A DNA stretch of 64,000 nt, from contig NZ_JAVTSS010000001.1 in NCBI RefSeq assembly GCF_032678705.1, positions 1,984,001 through 2,048,000 on the forward strand, read 5' to 3'. Under the pieces are notes generated by a model. The model was not told the DNA's origin. It searched no databases and saw nothing but the letters and a program-made list of their open reading frames with translations. Origin of the DNA: Pedobacter frigiditerrae. Lineage in GTDB: Bacteria > Bacteroidota > Bacteroidia > Sphingobacteriales > Sphingobacteriaceae. Positions 61,227 to 64,000 of the stretch are shown one piece after another; positions within the stretch are counted from its first letter, which is position 1; every line of letters starts with the position of its first letter. The position numbers and the translations under genes were made by a program.

Positions 61227-63158
61227 CTAAAAAACCTGGTTAATTTTATGGACCACACCGTTTGATCCTTGTAGATTAGCTGTAGTTGGACTTACTGTTT
61301 TCCCTGAGACATTAGTGGCTTTAAAGTTTTCCCAGGCACCGGCTATGGTAATAAAATTGCCAGCTTTGTCTGGCACGTTGCCTTGAAAAACCCCATCAGT
61401 AAATACATATCGGTTTGGGATGATATACTTACTAACAAAAGTTTTCGCTTGATCTGCAGTCATTGCTGGTACAGAAATACCCGCAGCTTGAATTGCGGTA
61501 TTTGGTGGCGCAAGAATGGTGTAGGTAAAAAAGCCAGTAAGATTTAACTCGCCAGTAAGTCCAGATTTGATCAGCGCATCTTTAAATAACGATAGTTGCG
61601 TATCCTTTTCTACCAATGCATAAACCGTCCTAGTTAAATCAAGTTTATTCATAGGGGTAAGAAAACCATCAATTTCGAATATTGAGCCATTGATACGCTC
61701 CCAAGTAGACTGCGTTTTCAATAACGAGACCGATTTCCCTGTATAGTCGATAAACTTTCCATTTTCAAAAAGTATATAACCAAACTCGGTTGGATAATAT
61801 CTTCTTCTAAGTCCACCATCTTTTCTTACATCGATGTTAAGGATACCAGTTCTGCATTGCTGCATTCTTAAAGCCAATGCGTCAACATCCATATCTTCTG
61901 CCAATGGGAATCCCCATGAGGCATCTGGTTGTACTAATATGGTTTTATCGCTATGCTGATAAAGCAATCCATCGGTTAATCCGTCTTCTAGCGTTGTTTT
62001 CTCAAACATCACGTTCCACTGCCCATAAATTCTTTTTTTCATGTATACTCCACCTTCCACACTGTGAAGCTTAGGTGGTTCGATAAACTTGTTTACCTTA
62101 TATATTATACCATTACTTGCGGGTACCGATCCTACTATGGTTGGTCCTATTTTACCAATAATTTGTGGGTAGGTTGTGGTACGAAGTTCTGGATTGTTTC
62201 TAACGATATCGCTTTTATACCATGTATCTCCAAGAAGTGTAGCCCTAAGAATTTCTGTTTTTATAATTTTAGGCAAGGAATCAATTGTATTGTAAAGGTC
62301 TGGCAAATAAGGTTGGAAATAGCTCATGACTACTTCGTTTGTAGGCGCAAAAAATGTAGACAATACACTTTCACTAGCAATATTTCGACTTAATGAATAT
62401 GATTTATAGAGTGTTGTATCTACTCTACCAAATTCATCTTTAGGACCAAGCACATAAGTTACGTGTGCATTTAACCAAGAGTTAAAAATAGAAATCTGAG
62501 GATCGGCGGCAATTGCCAAGTCCATTCGTGGTTGAATGGTAAGAGACGTTTCAAGTACATGAATCACGCCATTACTGGCATCAATATCATATTTTGTATC
62601 AGAAATTTTAGCAGTCTCCACCATAAAACCTCCTCCTGCTTGGTTAAATAAGGTTTTATAATCGTCTTGTTGTAGATTGAAGAAAGAAGGTGTAAATATT
62701 CTTATAGACTTAGCGGGTATCAGGTTCTCTGCACGAGTAGTATAATAGGTTGCTTTTGTAGGATTAAGTCCTCCCACAGCATCTTTATATCTTTTTTCTA
62801 TATCATATTTGTAATACATCCCATTAATGAAATGGCTGTTTACAAACTGGCGTAAAATAATTTCGGGAACAACATCAATTGAAGCATAACCCTTATTTTT
62901 AAAATATTCAAGAACCTGATCGTTTTTTGGGGCTAAACAAGTGTAAATTGCGCTCTCACCAAGAGTTTTTCTTAAACCAAGCTTATCAATAAGTTTTACA
63001 AACTCAGAGAATTCTTGGTCTTCAGCCAATATCTGCACGATATTTTTATCTATGCGGTTAGAAGGATTATAATGTTCATCGAATTCCTTTGAACAGGATA
63101 TGCTAAATATGGTTAGAAAGACGCATAGGGCTACTAAGTAGCGATTATTTTTTTTCAT
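61227..63158 (-). CDS. Large FAS1 (fasciclin)-domain lipoprotein, first gene of the locus
   Basis: A 643-residue lipoprotein (lipobox FSISC at Cys22) with at least three FAS1-like domains: EFSEFVKLIDKLGLRKTLGESAIYTCLAPKNDQVLEYF; LSTFFAPTNEVVMSYFQPYLPDLY with GIIYKVNKFIEPP; and LSLFKDALIKSGLTGELNLTGFFTYTILAPPNTAIQAAG with LQGSNGVVHKINQVF at the end. The central 150 residues are different and beta-rich. It is upstream of SusC by 18 bp and is the first gene after the inverted-repeat promoter region. A surface glycan-binding or structural role alongside SusCD is inferred from context. Confidence 0.85.
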   Translation of the reverse strand: MKKNNRYLVALCVFLTIFSISCSKEFDEHYNPSNRIDKNIVQILAEDQEFSEFVKLIDKLGLRKTLGESAIYTCLAPKNDQVLEYFKNKGYASIDVVPEIILRQFVNSHFINGMYYKYDIEKRYKDAVGGLNPTKATYYTTRAENLIPAKSIRIFTPSFFNLQQDDYKTLFNQAGGGFMVETAKISDTKYDIDASNGVIHVLETSLTIQPRMDLAIAADPQISIFNSWLNAHVTYVLGPKDEFGRVDTTLYKSYSLSRNIASESVLSTFFAPTNEVVMSYFQPYLPDLYNTIDSLPKIIKTEILRATLLGDTWYKSDIVRNNPELRTTTYPQIIGKIGPTIVGSVPASNGIIYKVNKFIEPPKLHSVEGGVYMKKRIYGQWNVMFEKTTLEDGLTDGLLYQHSDKTILVQPDASWGFPLAEDMDVDALALRMQQCRTGILNIDVRKDGGLRRRYYPTEFGYILFENGKFIDYTGKSVSLLKTQSTWERINGSIFEIDGFLTPMNKLDLTRTVYALVEKDTQLSLFKDALIKSGLTGELNLTGFFTYTILAPPNTAIQAAGISVPAMTADQAKTFVSKYIIPNRYVFTDGVFQGNVPDKAGNFITIAGAWENFKATNVSGKTVSPTTANLQGSNGVVHKINQVF

Positions 63159-63582
63159 CCCGTTTAAAAGTTGCTGGAATATTTGAAAAGTTTACCATTT
63201 ACGGCAAGCTTTCTTGTTCATTCAGCATTGATTAATATATGATACAGTTTATTTTGGTTTCGCAAATATGCCTTTTAGATATCGTCCTTATGTAGGACAT
63301 ATTTACATAATCAAATATAATAACATATTATTTGATTATCCAAATTATATTGTAATAAAATGCAGATTAATTTAATGTTAATCACAAACAGCTTAGCAGG
63401 TTAGCCTAACTAAGTACTAAATGCTATTTATATCATTTTAAAAGGCAAATAAGCTATTTTTGGTTTAGTTTTTAAGTCTGTTATCAGGAGTTTTACCCAC
63501 ATTTATATTAGTTATCCAAGGGCTTTGAATTAACATAACTAAGGTGTTACATTGCGTGAAAACAGATTGGCTGGCGATAACC
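63159..63582. other. 424-bp intergenic region holding the operon promoter
   Basis: Very AT-rich. The part near 63300-63345 carries the inverted repeat and promoter listed separately. Nothing coding is seen in the remainder, which also separates the partial sialidase gene from the FAS1 gene, so the two may be different transcripts. Confidence 0.6.
63307..63344 (-). promoter_or_regulatory. Promoter overlapping an 11-bp perfect inverted repeat
   Basis: ATAATCAAATA (63307-63317) and TATTTGATTAT (63329-63339) are perfect inverted copies, centres 22 bp apart (two helical turns). On the minus strand TTTG (63344-63341) is followed after 21 nt by TATATTTG (63319-63312), a TAnnTTTG -7 element. The start site would be near 63305, a leader of about 147 nt. 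A dimeric regulator bound here would overlap the promoter. Confidence 0.6.
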
Positions 63583-64000
63583 TTAATTGGAAAGAAGATC
63601 TTTCAATTTAATTGCTTGAAATATAATGTCTGCCTGGCTACTTTCATAAAAAATTCCTATGGTTTCTTTATCAATACTTGTTAAACAAGAATAGCCCCGT
63701 CCACTGAAATCATCAAGGCGAATTACTTTATTTGATGGCCAAGTCATTCCATTGTCTAAGCTCTGTTTAATACTAATCCTATTTCTGGTTGTTTTTGAAT
63801 CTGGATTTGAAAACAAGAGTAAAGACTTTTGGTGTCCATCTTGTAGATAATCGTGACGAATTAAACTGGCCATACACCCTGGTTCAATTAGCGCATTCCT
63901 CGAAGTTGGATGAACCGACCATGTTTCACCTAAATCTTTTGTGATAGACATTATTCTTCCGTTGCCAACCATTCTGCCCTTATTAGCCCCCGACCGCATG
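63583..64000 (-). CDS. Sialidase (GH33-like), C-terminal part (runs off the right edge)
   Basis: About 139 residues of a C-terminus, open at the window edge. Two Asp-box-like elements are visible: TKDLGETW and SLDNGMTW, and a GYSCLTSIDKETIGIFYES segment with the Tyr and Glu spacing of the last propeller blade of GH33 sialidases. In such enzymes the Arg of NRISIKQSL and the Tyr of GRGYSCL would take part in the active site. It is probably a second exo-sialidase of this locus, in a separate transcript unit upstream of the FAS1 gene. Confidence 0.8.
   Translation of the reverse strand, partial: MRSGANKGRMVGNGRIMSITKDLGETWSVHPTSRNALIEPGCMASLIRHDYLQDGHQKSLLLFSNPDSKTTRNRISIKQSLDNGMTWPSNKVIRLDDFSGRGYSCLTSIDKETIGIFYESSQADIIFQAIKLKDLLSN

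Overview
The window looks like a chromosomal segment of a Bacteroidota bacterium of the Sphingobacteriaceae type (Pedobacter-like). The basis is content rather than a database match: three SusC/SusD pairs, an ECF sigma/FecR pair, Bacteroidota-style -7 elements (TAnnTTTG), AT-rich intergenic DNA, FAS1-domain lipoproteins beside SusCD, a KdpD split from its histidine kinase, and many dispersed intergenic repeats. No rRNA, tRNA or CRISPR array was seen.

Layout. 1-1.2 kb: an ECF sigma factor and the start of its FecR anti-sigma factor. 1.5-7.5 kb: an unusual two-module HtrA-like protease, a small HTH protein, a secreted phosphodiesterase, and a VOC/SRPBCC/DoxX/SRPBCC gene group divergent from a GlxA-type AraC regulator. 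7.6-12 kb: a WGR-domain protein paired with a SWIM zinc-finger protein. 12.1-20.9 kb: an inositol-related locus with an SSS symporter, SusD, SusC, myo-inositol oxygenase and a divergent LacI regulator with a clear palindromic operator. 21.1-26.5 kb: an accessory, defence-like segment with an HExxH peptidase, an RloC/PrrC-like AAA ATPase carrying a candidate tRNA-nuclease triad and a zinc hook, an unknown protein with weak UDG-like features, a protein made of YTGSGGG octapeptide repeats, and a small DUF5763-type protein that has a frameshifted partial copy 1.7 kb away. 26.5-28 kb is almost entirely repeats.

28-36.5 kb holds housekeeping-type genes: GNAT, a degenerate M23-like protein, a small membrane protein, a DHFR/RibD-like reductase, a Tat-exported alkaline phosphatase, an ABC exporter and an ABC-F protein. 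36.6-47.1 kb is a potassium (Kdp) locus read on the minus strand: a sigma-54 NtrC-type response regulator, then a candidate sigma-54 promoter, a 26-aa membrane peptide, kdpF, kdpA, kdpB, kdpC, a beta-barrel porin, the KdpD sensor half and a separate HAMP/PAS histidine kinase. 47.3-48.2 kb is a prohibitin/SPFH protein.

48.4 kb to the right end is a sialidase-centred polysaccharide utilisation-like locus on the minus strand: a partial GH33-like sialidase, FAS1 lipoprotein, SusC, SusD, FAS1 lipoprotein, a short SusC without the usual N-terminal domain, SusD and a second sialidase lipoprotein, closed by a strong terminator. A perfect 11-bp inverted repeat overlaps a candidate promoter about 150 bp before the first FAS1 gene.

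The best candidate for an undescribed system is the RloC-like ATPase plus HExxH peptidase operon and its small neighbours. The WGR+SWIM pair and the tandem protease with a PDZ inserted into a Cys-substituted second module come next.
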